Of a DNA stretch of 27,617 bases, positions 7,743 to 15,669 are shown piece by piece. A program made the position numbers and the translations under genes. The DNA is from Candidatus Bipolaricaulota bacterium. GTDB lineage: Bacteria; Bipolaricaulota; Bipolaricaulia; UBA7950; UBA9294. The notes under the pieces are model-generated. The model was not told the origin of the DNA. It did not search any database and saw nothing but the letters and a program-made list of their open reading frames with translations. Every line of letters begins with the position of its first letter. Position 1 is the first letter of the stretch. The stretch covers positions 1 to 27,617 of the forward strand of contig RXOA01000002.1 of assembly GCA_003979035.1 (NCBI GenBank), read 5' to 3'.

Positions 7743-8612
7743 TCAAATCCGTTCGAGAGATATTTCATCGGCATGGTAGGAACTGCGGGCAAGCGGCTCG
7801 GAAACAATGTGTGAAAACCCGATCTGTCGCGCCGCTTCTGCCAACTGATTGAACTCCTCGGGAGGGATATAGCGTTCAAGTGCAGCCGATTCCGGATTGG
7901 GCGGCATGTATTGGCCCAACGTGACCGCACAGGCACCCGCTGCGTGGAGATCGCGCAAGCAAGCGAGGATCTCGTCTTGGGTTTCGCCCAATCCCAGCAT
8001 CAGCGAACTCTTGAGGGGGAGATGGGGGTCCCGCTGATGCAGCCAAGCCAAGACAGCGATTGACTGGTCATAACCCGCGCGAGGATCCCGTAGCGTAGGG
8101 CTGAGGCGACGCACGGTTTCGATGTTGTGCCCGATGACATCAGGTTTGGCCTCGAGGATCAAACGGAGAGCGTCAACTCGGCCGCAAAAGTCGGGGATCA
8201 ACACTTCAACCATGGTGCGCTGATTGAGCCGATGGATGGCACGAATGACGTCAGCGAAGTGGTTCGCCCCTCCATCGGGGAGATCGTCTCGATCCACCGA
8301 CGTGATCACCACATGCTGCAGTTCAAGATCGCGCACGGCTGCGGCGAGTCGGTGCGGTTCTCTCGTGTCGAGGCTGCGTTGAGGGTTCCCGGTGGGAACG
8401 GCGCAGAAACGACATGCTCGCGTGCACGTAGCGCCGAGGATCATGAACGTCGCCGTCTTTCGTCCCCAGCACTCGCATGCGTTCGGGCATACCGCCCCCT
8501 GACAGACTGTGGTCAAGTTGTGCGTCTTGAGCAGCGAACGCATCGCGGCCATGTTCTCCGCCTGCTCCGGGGAAGGCGAGTGAATCCTGAGCCAGTTTGG
8601 TCGCTTCGTCAT
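7743..8612 (-). CDS. lipA: lipoyl synthase LipA
   Basis: Radical SAM enzyme inserting two sulfurs into protein-bound octanoyl chains; 289 residues. The auxiliary cluster motif CX4CX5C is C37, C42, C48, the radical-SAM CX3CX2C is C63, C67, C70, and the C-terminal RSSYHA (276-281) supplies the serine ligand of the auxiliary cluster. Also seen are TGNPQRSLDTREP and SLMLGLGET. The ATG overlaps the lipB stop as ATGA with AAGGAGG upstream, so LipB and LipA are translationally coupled. Complete, with no odd residues. Confidence 0.96.
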   Translation of the reverse strand: MTKRPNWLRIHSPSPEQAENMAAMRSLLKTHNLTTVCQGAVCPNACECWGRKTATFMILGATCTRACRFCAVPTGNPQRSLDTREPHRLAAAVRDLELQHVVITSVDRDDLPDGGANHFADVIRAIHRLNQRTMVEVLIPDFCGRVDALRLILEAKPDVIGHNIETVRRLSPTLRDPRAGYDQSIAVLAWLHQRDPHLPLKSSLMLGLGETQDEILACLRDLHAAGACAVTLGQYMPPNPESAALERYIPPEEFNQLAEAARQIGFSHIVSEPLARSSYHADEISLERI

Positions 8613-9316
8613 GCAATGGCCTCCTTGAGATCGGCAGCCGTTCGCACCGTGAGCTTCAGATCAAGCCGGTCTGCGATTTCACCGATCAGTTGTGACGCCA
8701 ACCATTCGATCGGCGGGGGTGCCGCGATGAGGTCGGTGATGGAGACGGTTTCGACCTCAAGCCCGCACGGACGGATGGTGCGGAAATGCTCCGGATCGAC
8801 AGCGATGTTCAGTGCCAAACCGTGCCGCGTGACCCAGTGGCGAATCGCAACTCCAATCGAGGCGATCTTCCTGTCGTCGACCCAGATTCCGGGGCGCTCG
8901 GGATTTCGATGGGCGTCGATTCCCATCGGGGCCAGAACTCGGAGCATGGCGTGTTCGAGGCACGTTATGAATCCGCGGACGTTCTTCCCGTGATGGCGAA
9001 GATCGACGATGGCGTAAACGACCAGTTGCCCCGGGCCGTGATAGGTGACGTTGCCCCCCCGATCGGCGATTCGGGTGATGATTCCGAGGTCCATGAGCTG
9101 CGCTGGTGACGCAAGAATGTGACTTGCGGACGAGCTTCTGCCGAGCGTAATCACCGGATCGTGCTCAAGCGACAGGAATGTATCCGCCCAACTGGCCTCA
9201 AGGCATCGTCGGTGAATTGCGGTCTGTGCGGCAAGCCCTTCGTCGTACCCGATGCGCCCCATATGAATGTGCACCGCGGGGCGCGCATGATCATTCCACT
9301 TCGGCCAGGATGTCAT
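8609..9316 (-). CDS. lipB: octanoyl-ACP:protein octanoyltransferase LipB
   Basis: Moves octanoate from acyl carrier protein to lipoyl-domain lysines, the first step of lipoate assembly. With ATG 9316 it has 235 residues. The active-site pair is Lys150 in RKIASIGVAI and Cys184 in IRPCGLE; RGGNVTYHGPGQLVVYAI (86-103) is the family signature. ATG 9316 overlaps the lipoyl-domain gene by 26 nt and lacks a strong ribosome site; GTG 9274 just before HIHMGRIGYDEG would give the more usual N terminus, so the start is uncertain. It is the second gene of the lipoate operon. Confidence 0.95.
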   Translation of the reverse strand: MTSWPKWNDHARPAVHIHMGRIGYDEGLAAQTAIHRRCLEASWADTFLSLEHDPVITLGRSSSASHILASPAQLMDLGIITRIADRGGNVTYHGPGQLVVYAIVDLRHHGKNVRGFITCLEHAMLRVLAPMGIDAHRNPERPGIWVDDRKIASIGVAIRHWVTRHGLALNIAVDPEHFRTIRPCGLEVETVSITDLIAAPPPIEWLASQLIGEIADRLDLKLTVRTAADLKEAIA

Positions 9317-9518
9317 TCTGCTTGGCAGTGTCCCCTTCCTGAAGATGAATCTGCACCAGACGTCCACTGATCGGGGCTTCGACAACGAAGGTGGTCTTCG
9401 CTGTCTCGACTTCGACCAGCTCTTCTCCCGATTGGACCGTGTCTCCTTCCGACTTGAACCATTCGACGATAATCACCGCGTCCGCTTCTCCGAGGTCGGG
9501 CAATCTGACCGGCTGCAT
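9291..9518 (-). CDS. free-standing lipoyl (biotinyl-lipoyl) domain protein
   Basis: A 75-residue protein that is nothing but one lipoyl domain of the E2 type. The modified lysine is K41 in the ETAKTTF hairpin, preceded by LPDLGEADAVIIVEWFK and followed by EAPISGRLVQIHLQEGD. There is no catalytic E2 core, no E3-binding domain and no GcvH extension. A GAGGGAGG site lies five bases before the ATG at 9518. It is the first gene of an operon with LipB, LipA and an LplA-like ligase, so it is probably their substrate. Lone lipoyl domains serve as swinging arms for dehydrogenase complexes or, in the sHdr system, as LbpA; no partner enzyme is in the window, so its pathway is unknown. Confidence 0.9.
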   Translation of the reverse strand: MQPVRLPDLGEADAVIIVEWFKSEGDTVQSGEELVEVETAKTTFVVEAPISGRLVQIHLQEGDTAKQNDILAEVE

Positions 9519-9634
9519 GACAACCTCCCTCTGCCTGGCATCTTCGATTCCGCCCGGCGTTTTCTCGCTTGAACAAGCACCAACGGCGAAGTCTAGCGCA
9601 CGAAGCTTGAGCTTTCACGTTCGACAAGCTCGAT

Positions 9635-9663
9635 TTGCCGCTTGCTCACGACGATCGTATAGT
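9635..9663 (+). promoter_or_regulatory. sigma70-type promoter of ychF
   Basis: The -35 box TTGCCG (9635-9640) and the -10 box TATAGT (9658-9663) have exactly 17 nt between them. The start site would fall near 9670, inside the GAGGAG ribosome site of ychF, giving a leader of only about 10 nt. Confidence 0.65.
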
Positions 9664-9679
9664 GTGCCGAGGAGATGCC

Positions 9680-10783
9680 ATGGGCTTTCGCTGCGGATTG
9701 GTGGGACTGCCGAACGCCGGCAAATCCACCGTGTTCAATGCTTTGCTTGGCAGTGGTGCACGGGCGCGTGCCGAGCCGTACCCGTTCTGTACGCTTGCGG
9801 CGAACACGGCATGGGTCGATGTTCCCGATGCTCACCTTGACCGTCTTGCGGCCCTCTTCCCCAAGAAGGAGCGCGTCCCAACGCAGATCCAGTTGATTGA
9901 CATCGCGGGTCTGGTGGAAGGGGCGAGCCAGGGGGAGGGGATGGGCAATCAGTTCCTTGCCGACATCCGGAATGTGGACGCGATTCTCCATGTGGTGCGC
10001 TGTTTTGACGATGCCGATGTCGCCCACATCGCCGGAAAGCTGGATGCGGCTCGGGATGTTGATATTGTTGATGTCGAGTTGTTGCTGAAGGATCTCGAAA
10101 CGTGCACGCGGATGCTCGATCGGCTTGAACGTGAGATGCGAGGGGGAGGCGATCGCGGCGTCCGTCGCCGGGTTGAAGCATGGCGGCCGATCGTGGATGC
10201 CCTTGCCGAAGGACATCCGCTCAGACAGCTTCACTTGCCTGATGCCATCGACGATCTGCTGCGGGAAACGGCCCCGCTGACGGCGAAGCCGGTGCTCTAC
10301 GTGGCGAACGTAGGGCTTGGGGGTGGGGGTGGTGAAGAGGCGATGGTTCGCGAGATCGCGGCTCAGCGAGGGGCTCGATCGATCGCGATCTGCGCGCAGA
10401 TCGAAATGGAAGTGTGCGAGTTGGCGGAAGATCGACAAGAACGACTTGCGTACTTGTCCGAGTTTGGGCTGGACGGCGCCGGGCTTGATCAGCTTGTCCG
10501 TACCGGGTATGAGATGCTGGGATTGCGCACCTTCTATACGTTCGAAGGGCCGGAAGTGCGCGCGTGGACCGTTCCTGAAGGGACGGCCGCCCCTCAGGCC
10601 GGAGCGTGCATTCATGGCGATTTTGAGTCTCGGTTTGTGGTTGCGGAGGTGATGTCCTTGGGCGAGTTGGAAGCGGTCGGGGCAGGAGGCGAGAAGATCC
10701 TGCGGGATCGCGGAAAAATCCATCGTGCCGGTCGCGATTATCTGGTTCAAGATGGAGATGTCATTCGGTTTGTGTGCGCATGA
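9680..10783 (+). CDS. ychF: YchF/Ola1 family GTPase/ATPase
   Basis: Obg-family translation-associated NTPase, 367 residues. P-loop GLPNAGKST is at residues 8-16, G2-region YPFCT at 34-38, and the G3 block DIAGLVEGASQGEGMGNQFL near 74. The coiled-coil insertion is followed by ICAQIEMEVCEL and a C-terminal TGS domain (from about residue 280, with RAWTVPEGT and CIHGDFESRFVVAEV). The ATG at 9680 has GAGGAG five bases ahead; a TTG at 9635 is the promoter -35. Oddity: after PVLYVANV, where YchF normally has Asn-x-x-Glu, this protein reads NVGLGGGGGEE. The Glu linked to relaxed base specificity is displaced by a Gly run. It overlaps tsaC as ATGA. Confidence 0.95.
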   Translation: MGFRCGLVGLPNAGKSTVFNALLGSGARARAEPYPFCTLAANTAWVDVPDAHLDRLAALFPKKERVPTQIQLIDIAGLVEGASQGEGMGNQFLADIRNVDAILHVVRCFDDADVAHIAGKLDAARDVDIVDVELLLKDLETCTRMLDRLEREMRGGGDRGVRRRVEAWRPIVDALAEGHPLRQLHLPDAIDDLLRETAPLTAKPVLYVANVGLGGGGGEEAMVREIAAQRGARSIAICAQIEMEVCELAEDRQERLAYLSEFGLDGAGLDQLVRTGYEMLGLRTFYTFEGPEVRAWTVPEGTAAPQAGACIHGDFESRFVVAEVMSLGELEAVGAGGEKILRDRGKIHRAGRDYLVQDGDVIRFVCA

Positions 10784-11400
10784 TCCCTCAAGTGATGCGA
10801 TTCGACGATCCGCAGATCTTGGCAGCGGTCCGGGATGCCCTTGCGGGTGGCGGTGTCGTTGTCTTCCCTTCGGACACAGTCTATGGGATCGGAGGGAACG
10901 CATGGGACGATCGAGCTGTCGCCAAGGCGCGCCGGTTGAAACAGCGCTCCGCCGATCTCCCATTCGCTCTTCATCTTCCCACAGTCGATCAGATTGAACC
11001 GTTTGCCCGGCTTGAACCACGGCATCGGCGTTGGATCGAGAGCTTGCTGCCGGGTCCGTACACCCTCCTTCTTCCGGCGGGGAACGCCCCCGCTTGCTCG
11101 GTAAAGAAGGGGAACGTCGGAATCCGCGTGCCGGATCACCCCTTCTTCTCGCAGGTGATGGCCTGGGTAGGGATTCCCCTCTTTGGCACGAGTGTCAATC
11201 GATCCGGCCTGCCGCCACTCGTCGGATTGGATGAGATGATCGAACGATTTCCCGATGTGGACTTGTTTGTTGAGGATACCGGGGATCGACACGGCATCGG
11301 GGGCCGGGATCGGCGTCGGGGACACGTCTCGGCGGTTCTGGATCTTAGTTGCGATCCCCCCGTCGCACTGCGTGGCGAACTTCCGCCTGCCATGCTTTAG
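10780..11400 (+). CDS. L-threonylcarbamoyladenylate synthase (Sua5/YciO/YrdC family)
   Basis: Makes threonylcarbamoyl-AMP from Thr, bicarbonate and ATP for the t6A37 modification of ANN-decoding tRNAs. With the ATG at 10780 (ATGA overlap with ychF) it has 206 residues, the length of a stand-alone YrdC/TsaC domain. Motifs seen are VFPSDTVYGIGG (28-39), ARRLKQRSADLPFALHL with the conserved basic residues, LLPGPYTLLLP, GNVGIRVPDHPFF and GTSVNRSG. No Sua5 C-terminal domain is present. The ribosome site is weak, which fits translational coupling to ychF. The gene ends with a 4-nt overlap of the convergent EamA gene. Confidence 0.9.
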   Translation: MIPQVMRFDDPQILAAVRDALAGGGVVVFPSDTVYGIGGNAWDDRAVAKARRLKQRSADLPFALHLPTVDQIEPFARLEPRHRRWIESLLPGPYTLLLPAGNAPACSVKKGNVGIRVPDHPFFSQVMAWVGIPLFGTSVNRSGLPPLVGLDEMIERFPDVDLFVEDTGDRHGIGGRDRRRGHVSAVLDLSCDPPVALRGELPPAML

Positions 11401-12314
11401 AGGAGAAACAGGAGCGCGGCTCCACCCACGGCCAGCGCCGTACCGGCGATGGCGCGGATCCCGGGTCCCTTATGCTCGGCGGTGCTTGAGAATGGAAGCA
11501 GGAAGACGGGAACGAGCGCCATCAGTGTCGAAGCAATGCCAACGGGGGCCGAACGCAGCGCGATGAGCGACAGTGTCACGCCGAGAAACGGACCGAAGAA
11601 CGCGCCGGCAAGCAGCGCCCGGGTTGCCTTGCGGTCGCCGGTCGCCCGCCACGGCCACGCACTGCGTGGGCGGAAAGCGGCGATCAGCCAGGCCGCGGAT
11701 GTTGCGCATAGGATCTGAATGACGTTGGCCGAGATCGGGGGAACGCCATTGGACAAGCCCTGCTTGGACAGCACATAGCGGCATGCTTGGGCGGCAGCGG
11801 CGCCCATGGCGAACAAGACACCGGTGCGAACACTGCGTGCGGGGCTTTGCCGTGGCCGACCCGCTTCCGGGAGCGACGCCGAGTGGCGACCGAGTACGGT
11901 GATGATGCCGAGAATCACGGCGCCGATGGCAACTGCCTGCCACGCGGAGAGCGCTTCCCCGAGAGAGATCCAGGCGATGGCGACGCTGAACACAGGGACG
12001 AGGGCCATAAGCAACGATGTCCGATGTGCTCCTAGGCGTTGAAGGGCGGAGAACAGCAACGTGTCGGACACGGTGAAGCCGAGCACTCCGGATGCGGCAA
12101 GCCAACCCCAGGATGCGAAAGAGGCGTGCGGTAGTGGTGTGCCATACACGGCGGCGTGGAGCATGAACAGCAATCCAAGGGCGACAAGCAGCCGCATCCG
12201 GTTGAGCGCGGCTGCACCGTAGCGATGGACGGCGATCGAGAAAAGGACATACGTTGCCGACCACGACAACGCCGTTGCCAGTGCGACCGCCTCGGCTGCT
12301 TGTATCGACAACAC
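11397..12314 (-). CDS. EamA/DMT-family transporter
   Basis: A 305-residue inner-membrane exporter with two tandem EamA domains, five hydrophobic helices each. Hallmarks are LFMLHAAVYGTP, the GFTVSDTLLFSALQRLG segment and, in both halves, LMALVPVF followed by a GxAL/GTAL helix pair typical of the drug/metabolite superfamily. A basic cytosolic loop (GRHSASLPEAGRPRQ) links the halves. It begins at GTG 12314, 12 nt after the tryptophanase gene, with GGGAG eight bases upstream, so both are on one transcript. Inference from the linkage: export of tryptophan, indole or another aromatic metabolite. The family alone does not give the substrate. Confidence 0.88.
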   Translation of the reverse strand: MLSIQAAEAVALATALSWSATYVLFSIAVHRYGAAALNRMRLLVALGLLFMLHAAVYGTPLPHASFASWGWLAASGVLGFTVSDTLLFSALQRLGAHRTSLLMALVPVFSVAIAWISLGEALSAWQAVAIGAVILGIITVLGRHSASLPEAGRPRQSPARSVRTGVLFAMGAAAAQACRYVLSKQGLSNGVPPISANVIQILCATSAAWLIAAFRPRSAWPWRATGDRKATRALLAGAFFGPFLGVTLSLIALRSAPVGIASTLMALVPVFLLPFSSTAEHKGPGIRAIAGTALAVGGAALLFLL

Positions 12315-12326
12315 CCGAAAGACTCC

Positions 12327-13718
12327 CTACCGAGCAGTCACCGGCTCGAATACCGCGATGAAGTGTCGCAGCGGACCGCTTCCGCTGACGATTCGATAGC
12401 CGCCGAGCGTATCCCCGCGGGCAACAACGGCTGTCACTGCGTCAATGATGGTGTCAAGATGTTCGCGGGTGTACGTCCGTCGGGGGATGGCGAGGCGAAC
12501 CAATTCCAGTGGAGCGAAAACCTCTCGTCCCTGCTCGTCGGTATGAGCGAACATCACGCTTCCGATTTCCACCGTGCGAATTCCTGCCTCGAGATAGAGT
12601 TCCACGGACAGCGCTTGGCCCGGGAATTCCCGTTGGGGGATGTGGGGAAGAGCCGCGTGAGCGTCGATATACACGGCATGTCCTCCAATCGGAAGCAGCA
12701 CCGGAACGCCGGCGTTACGCAGCGATTCGCCCAAGTAGCGCACCTGTCCGATCCGATCCTCAAGGTAGCGGAGGTCCAAGGCTTCGTACAGCCCCACGGC
12801 AAGAGCATCGAGATCGCGCCCGGCGAGTCCGCCGTAGGTCGGGAACCCCTCCATGAGAATCAGGCGCTCACGGGCTTTCTCGAACCAGGCATCGTCATTC
12901 ATCGCGACGATCCCGCCGATGTTGGTAAGGCCATCCTTCTTGGCGCTCATCGTCATCCCATCGGCCAGTGCGAAGATCTCACGCGCGATTTCGATCGGGG
13001 TTCTGCGGTCGTAGCCGGCTTCACGCGTGTGGATGAAGTAGGCGTTCTCGGCGTAACGACACGCGTCGATGAACAGCGGAAGCCCGTGCTTGTGCGCGAT
13101 CGCCGAAACGTCCCGAAGGTTCTCCATCGACACCGGCTGTCCGCCGCCGCTGTTGTTGGTGATGGTCATCATCACCATCGGGATTCGGTCGACGCCGACT
13201 TCGGCGATGAGTTGCTCCAATCTCGACGTATCCATGTTCCCTTTGAACGGGAGTTCAAGGGTCGGATCGTTTGCCTCCTTGATGACGAGATTCACTGGCT
13301 CAGCACCGTTGGCGAGGACATTTGCGCGTGTCGTGTCGAAGTGCATGTTGTTGGGAACCACATCGCCCGGCTTCAGGATCGCCGAGAACAAGACATTCTC
13401 CGCTGCGCGGCCTTGATGGGTGGGAAGCACATGGCGAAAGCCGAAGATATCGGTTGCTGCGGCAAGGAACCGTTGAAAGCTGCGACTGCCGGCGTACGAT
13501 TCATCGCCCCGCATCATCGCCGCCCACTGCTCCTGGCTCATCGCTCCGGTGCCGGAATCGGTAAGCAGATCTACATACACATCCTGTGCCTGAAGCTGGA
13601 ACAGATTGTAGCCCGCTTCGCGAATCCGCTGCTCGCGCTCGCATCTGGAAAGGCACGCAATCGGTTCGACAACTTTGATACGGTACGGTTTGAACGGTGG
13701 TTTTCTCGGTTGATCCAC
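12327..13718 (-). CDS. tnaA: tryptophanase (beta-eliminating lyase family)
   Basis: PLP enzyme splitting L-Trp to indole, pyruvate and ammonia; 463 residues. The N terminus KPYRIKVVEPI matches the family when the GTG at 13718 is used, which has AAGGAGG six bases upstream. The PLP lysine is K261 in MSAKKDGLTNIGG, with THQGRAAEN binding the phosphate. Tryptophanase and tyrosine phenol-lyase differ at two positions I recall: Asp (not Thr) in the FDTT motif and RxVEIGS (not RxMERGN). Here they read HFDTTR (D128) and IRTVEIGS, so tryptophanase is preferred. There is no TnaC-like leader peptide upstream. The gene is followed at 12 nt by an EamA exporter. Confidence 0.87.
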   Translation of the reverse strand: MDQPRKPPFKPYRIKVVEPIACLSRCEREQRIREAGYNLFQLQAQDVYVDLLTDSGTGAMSQEQWAAMMRGDESYAGSRSFQRFLAAATDIFGFRHVLPTHQGRAAENVLFSAILKPGDVVPNNMHFDTTRANVLANGAEPVNLVIKEANDPTLELPFKGNMDTSRLEQLIAEVGVDRIPMVMMTITNNSGGGQPVSMENLRDVSAIAHKHGLPLFIDACRYAENAYFIHTREAGYDRRTPIEIAREIFALADGMTMSAKKDGLTNIGGIVAMNDDAWFEKARERLILMEGFPTYGGLAGRDLDALAVGLYEALDLRYLEDRIGQVRYLGESLRNAGVPVLLPIGGHAVYIDAHAALPHIPQREFPGQALSVELYLEAGIRTVEIGSVMFAHTDEQGREVFAPLELVRLAIPRRTYTREHLDTIIDAVTAVVARGDTLGGYRIVSGSGPLRHFIAVFEPVTAR

Positions 13719-13829
13719 CCGGCTCCTCCTTGCTCTGATCATTGGGATCCCCGTGTGCTCAGGAAGCGAGTCAGGGGACACAGCGGAAGATGGTAGGGGA
13801 TGGGAACGGAGACGGCAACCAACAAGGGG

Positions 13830-13859
13830 TTGACGATACAGGGCCATTGGCGTCACAAT
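13830..13859 (+). promoter_or_regulatory. putative promoter of the HEAT-like gene
   Basis: TTGACG (13830-13835) and CACAAT (13854-13859) are spaced by 18 nt. Transcription would begin about ten bases before the ATG at 13875. Confidence 0.45.
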
Positions 13860-13874
13860 GGCTTCGGAGGGGGC

Positions 13875-14717
13875 ATGCACCACGCAATCGAAGAAGCTCT
13901 GGAGCTTGGCGACTTCAATACCCTGCTTGGGGAACTCAGTGATGCCAGTGGTACCGAGATTCGTTCTGTTGCGCAGCATCTCCTTCGCCGGGGAAACGAG
14001 CTTGGCGTGGCCTCCGACGCAAGAGCGTTGGCCGGACGAAAATCTCCTCAGGCCCGCGTCCTTGCGTGTCTGCTGCTTCCATCATCGTACTCGCGGGACG
14101 AAGAAGGCGCGATCCATGCTCTTCGGGTGCTTGCTTGTGATGGCGATCGACACGTGCGGGAAGCGGCCGGAATGGCGGCGGGCCAGATCCTTCAACAGGA
14201 TTTCTTTCCCATGGTCGAGGAGCTTCGGAGATGGATTGAAGCCAAGGCGCGCCCCGGACGGATGGCCGCGATCGCGGCGGTGACTGCGGCGACGTGTGTC
14301 TCGTGCATCGATTGGGGCGAGCCGCTCGTTCGACTGATCGAGCCGCTGCTCGAAGACCGCGATCCGACGTTGCGGCGACGGGTAGGCTTGGGGGCACTGA
14401 GCGGAGGGCTGCTCGCACACCATCGGGATATCACGTTCGAGTACCTGATCAAGTGGTCCACATCGTCCGATGCTCAAGTCCTTTGGAATGTGGCAATGTC
14501 TCTCTCCGGAGCGAGCGCCGCGCCGATTGCCAAGAAGGCGCTCATCGTTCTCCGCCGATTGGCGGTGGATCCTCGACGGTTCGTGTGGCGTGCGACGGCG
14601 TCGGCAACGTGGCAGCTGGGTCGGCATTGCCCTGAGCTTGTCCGCAGCGAGTTGGCGCGATGGTTGGAGGATGAGGATCGCATCGAGGTTGCTCGGCACG
14701 CACTTCAGCACCTCTAG
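13875..14717 (+). CDS. HEAT-like / DNA alkylation repeat-like helical protein
   Basis: A 280-residue soluble protein made almost wholly of short amphipathic helix pairs, such as ALRVLACDGDRHVREAAGMA, then RDPTLRRRVGLGALSG and LEDEDRIEVARHALQHL. This pattern is that of HEAT or DNA-alkylation (AlkD-like) repeats; the aromatic/Asp residues that mark AlkD glycosylases are not evident, so a scaffold is as likely. The ATG at 13875 has GGAGG four bases upstream; an ATG at 13800 would overlie the promoter. The gene stands alone, divergent from tnaA. No partner can be inferred. Confidence 0.65.
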   Translation: MHHAIEEALELGDFNTLLGELSDASGTEIRSVAQHLLRRGNELGVASDARALAGRKSPQARVLACLLLPSSYSRDEEGAIHALRVLACDGDRHVREAAGMAAGQILQQDFFPMVEELRRWIEAKARPGRMAAIAAVTAATCVSCIDWGEPLVRLIEPLLEDRDPTLRRRVGLGALSGGLLAHHRDITFEYLIKWSTSSDAQVLWNVAMSLSGASAAPIAKKALIVLRRLAVDPRRFVWRATASATWQLGRHCPELVRSELARWLEDEDRIEVARHALQHL

Positions 14718-14791
14718 GACATCGCCGTTCCCGCTCCCCCCTCCCCAATGACGGGCTCACGAAGAAGCGGCGCGTTCGTCGATAAGGTCGG

Positions 14792-14797
14792 TATAAT
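14792..14797 (+). promoter_or_regulatory. perfect -10 box directly before the SDR gene (leaderless start)
   Basis: A consensus TATAAT ends 7 nt before the ATG at 14805. No Shine-Dalgarno sequence lies between them and no good -35 is seen. Transcription would start at or within two bases of the ATG. Confidence 0.6.
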
Positions 14798-14804
14798 CGG
14801 TCCC

Positions 14805-15548
14805 ATGAACGAGAAAAACTGTGGAGCGGTCGTCACAGGAAGCGCCCGGGGAATCGGCGCCGCGACGGCACGATTGCTTGCTGCACGAGGGTATGGGGTC
14901 TGCATCAACTACGTGGCCGACGAAACAGCCGCAACCGCCGCTGTGCAGCAGATTGTTGCGGCCGGAGGACGTGCGTTCCCCGTCCGCGCCGATGTCAGTG
15001 ACCCCGACCAAGCGCGTCGACTTGTTGAAGAGACGGCGGACCGATTCGGTGGAATTCGCGTTGTGGTGAACAACGCGGGAGTTTCCCAGCATCGCGCATT
15101 TGCCGAAATGTCGCCGCAGGATTGGGACTTCGTCGTCCGGGTGAACCTGTCTTCGGCGGCGTACGTCTCGATGGCCGCGGTTCGATACCTGCTCGAGCAA
15201 CCCTTTGGACGGATTGTCAATATCTGCTCGCTGCGGGCAATGACCGGCTCCGGGCACGGGGCCCACTACGCGGCCGGTAAGTCAGGGTTGATCGGGTTGA
15301 CGAAGTCGCTTGCGCTTGAGCTTGCCCCGGACATCACTGTGAACGCCGTGTCTCCCGGGTACACGAATACCGACATGAACGCCGCGTCGCTTGCCAGCAA
15401 GGGCGATGCGATCCGCGCGTCGATTCCGGTCCATCGTGTTGCCGAGCCGGACGAGATTGCGTTGATCGTCGGATTCCTGGTATCGGAATCGGCAGGATAC
15501 ATCACCGGTGAAACGATCAACGTCAACGGCGGGGTCTACATGCGGTAG
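14805..15548 (+). CDS. FabG-like short-chain dehydrogenase/reductase
   Basis: Cytosolic NAD(P)H-dependent oxidoreductase of the classical SDR family, 247 residues. Cofactor motif TGSARGIG is at 11-18, NNAG at 89-92, and the catalytic residues N114, S142, Y155 and K159 are all in place; the end reads YITGETINVNGG. Closest overall to FabG-type 3-oxoacyl-ACP reductases, but it lies outside the fab operon, so its substrate may differ. The ATG at 14805 matches the family N terminus and follows a TATAAT box at leaderless spacing. An upstream ATG at 14748 would place the promoter inside the gene. Confidence 0.9.
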   Translation: MNEKNCGAVVTGSARGIGAATARLLAARGYGVCINYVADETAATAAVQQIVAAGGRAFPVRADVSDPDQARRLVEETADRFGGIRVVVNNAGVSQHRAFAEMSPQDWDFVVRVNLSSAAYVSMAAVRYLLEQPFGRIVNICSLRAMTGSGHGAHYAAGKSGLIGLTKSLALELAPDITVNAVSPGYTNTDMNAASLASKGDAIRASIPVHRVAEPDEIALIVGFLVSESAGYITGETINVNGGVYMR

Positions 15549-15669
15549 CGCCGTATTTTTCACGGTTACTTCCCGTCACCGGCGGCAAGATTCGGTCCCG
15601 GATCCGGATGCTCGTCCCGCTGAGGTGATTCGACACGAGTGGCGGGGCTGTTCGAGCGTCAGGAAAGGC

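Noticed and set aside
9593..11020. Long minus-strand open frame of 475 codons
   Set aside because: It is antisense to ychF and tsaC; a shadow of their codon bias.
12327..13718. Tyrosine phenol-lyase as identity of the PLP lyase
   Set aside because: The two discriminating positions read Asp and TVEIGS as in tryptophanase rather than Thr and MERGN.
12156..13796. Long plus-strand open frame of 546 codons
   Set aside because: It is antisense to tnaA and the EamA gene; composition is unlike a protein and there is no domain.
13719..13874. TnaC-type leader peptide before tnaA
   Set aside because: No short frame with the Trp/Pro pattern and a following Rho-type leader is seen on the minus strand.
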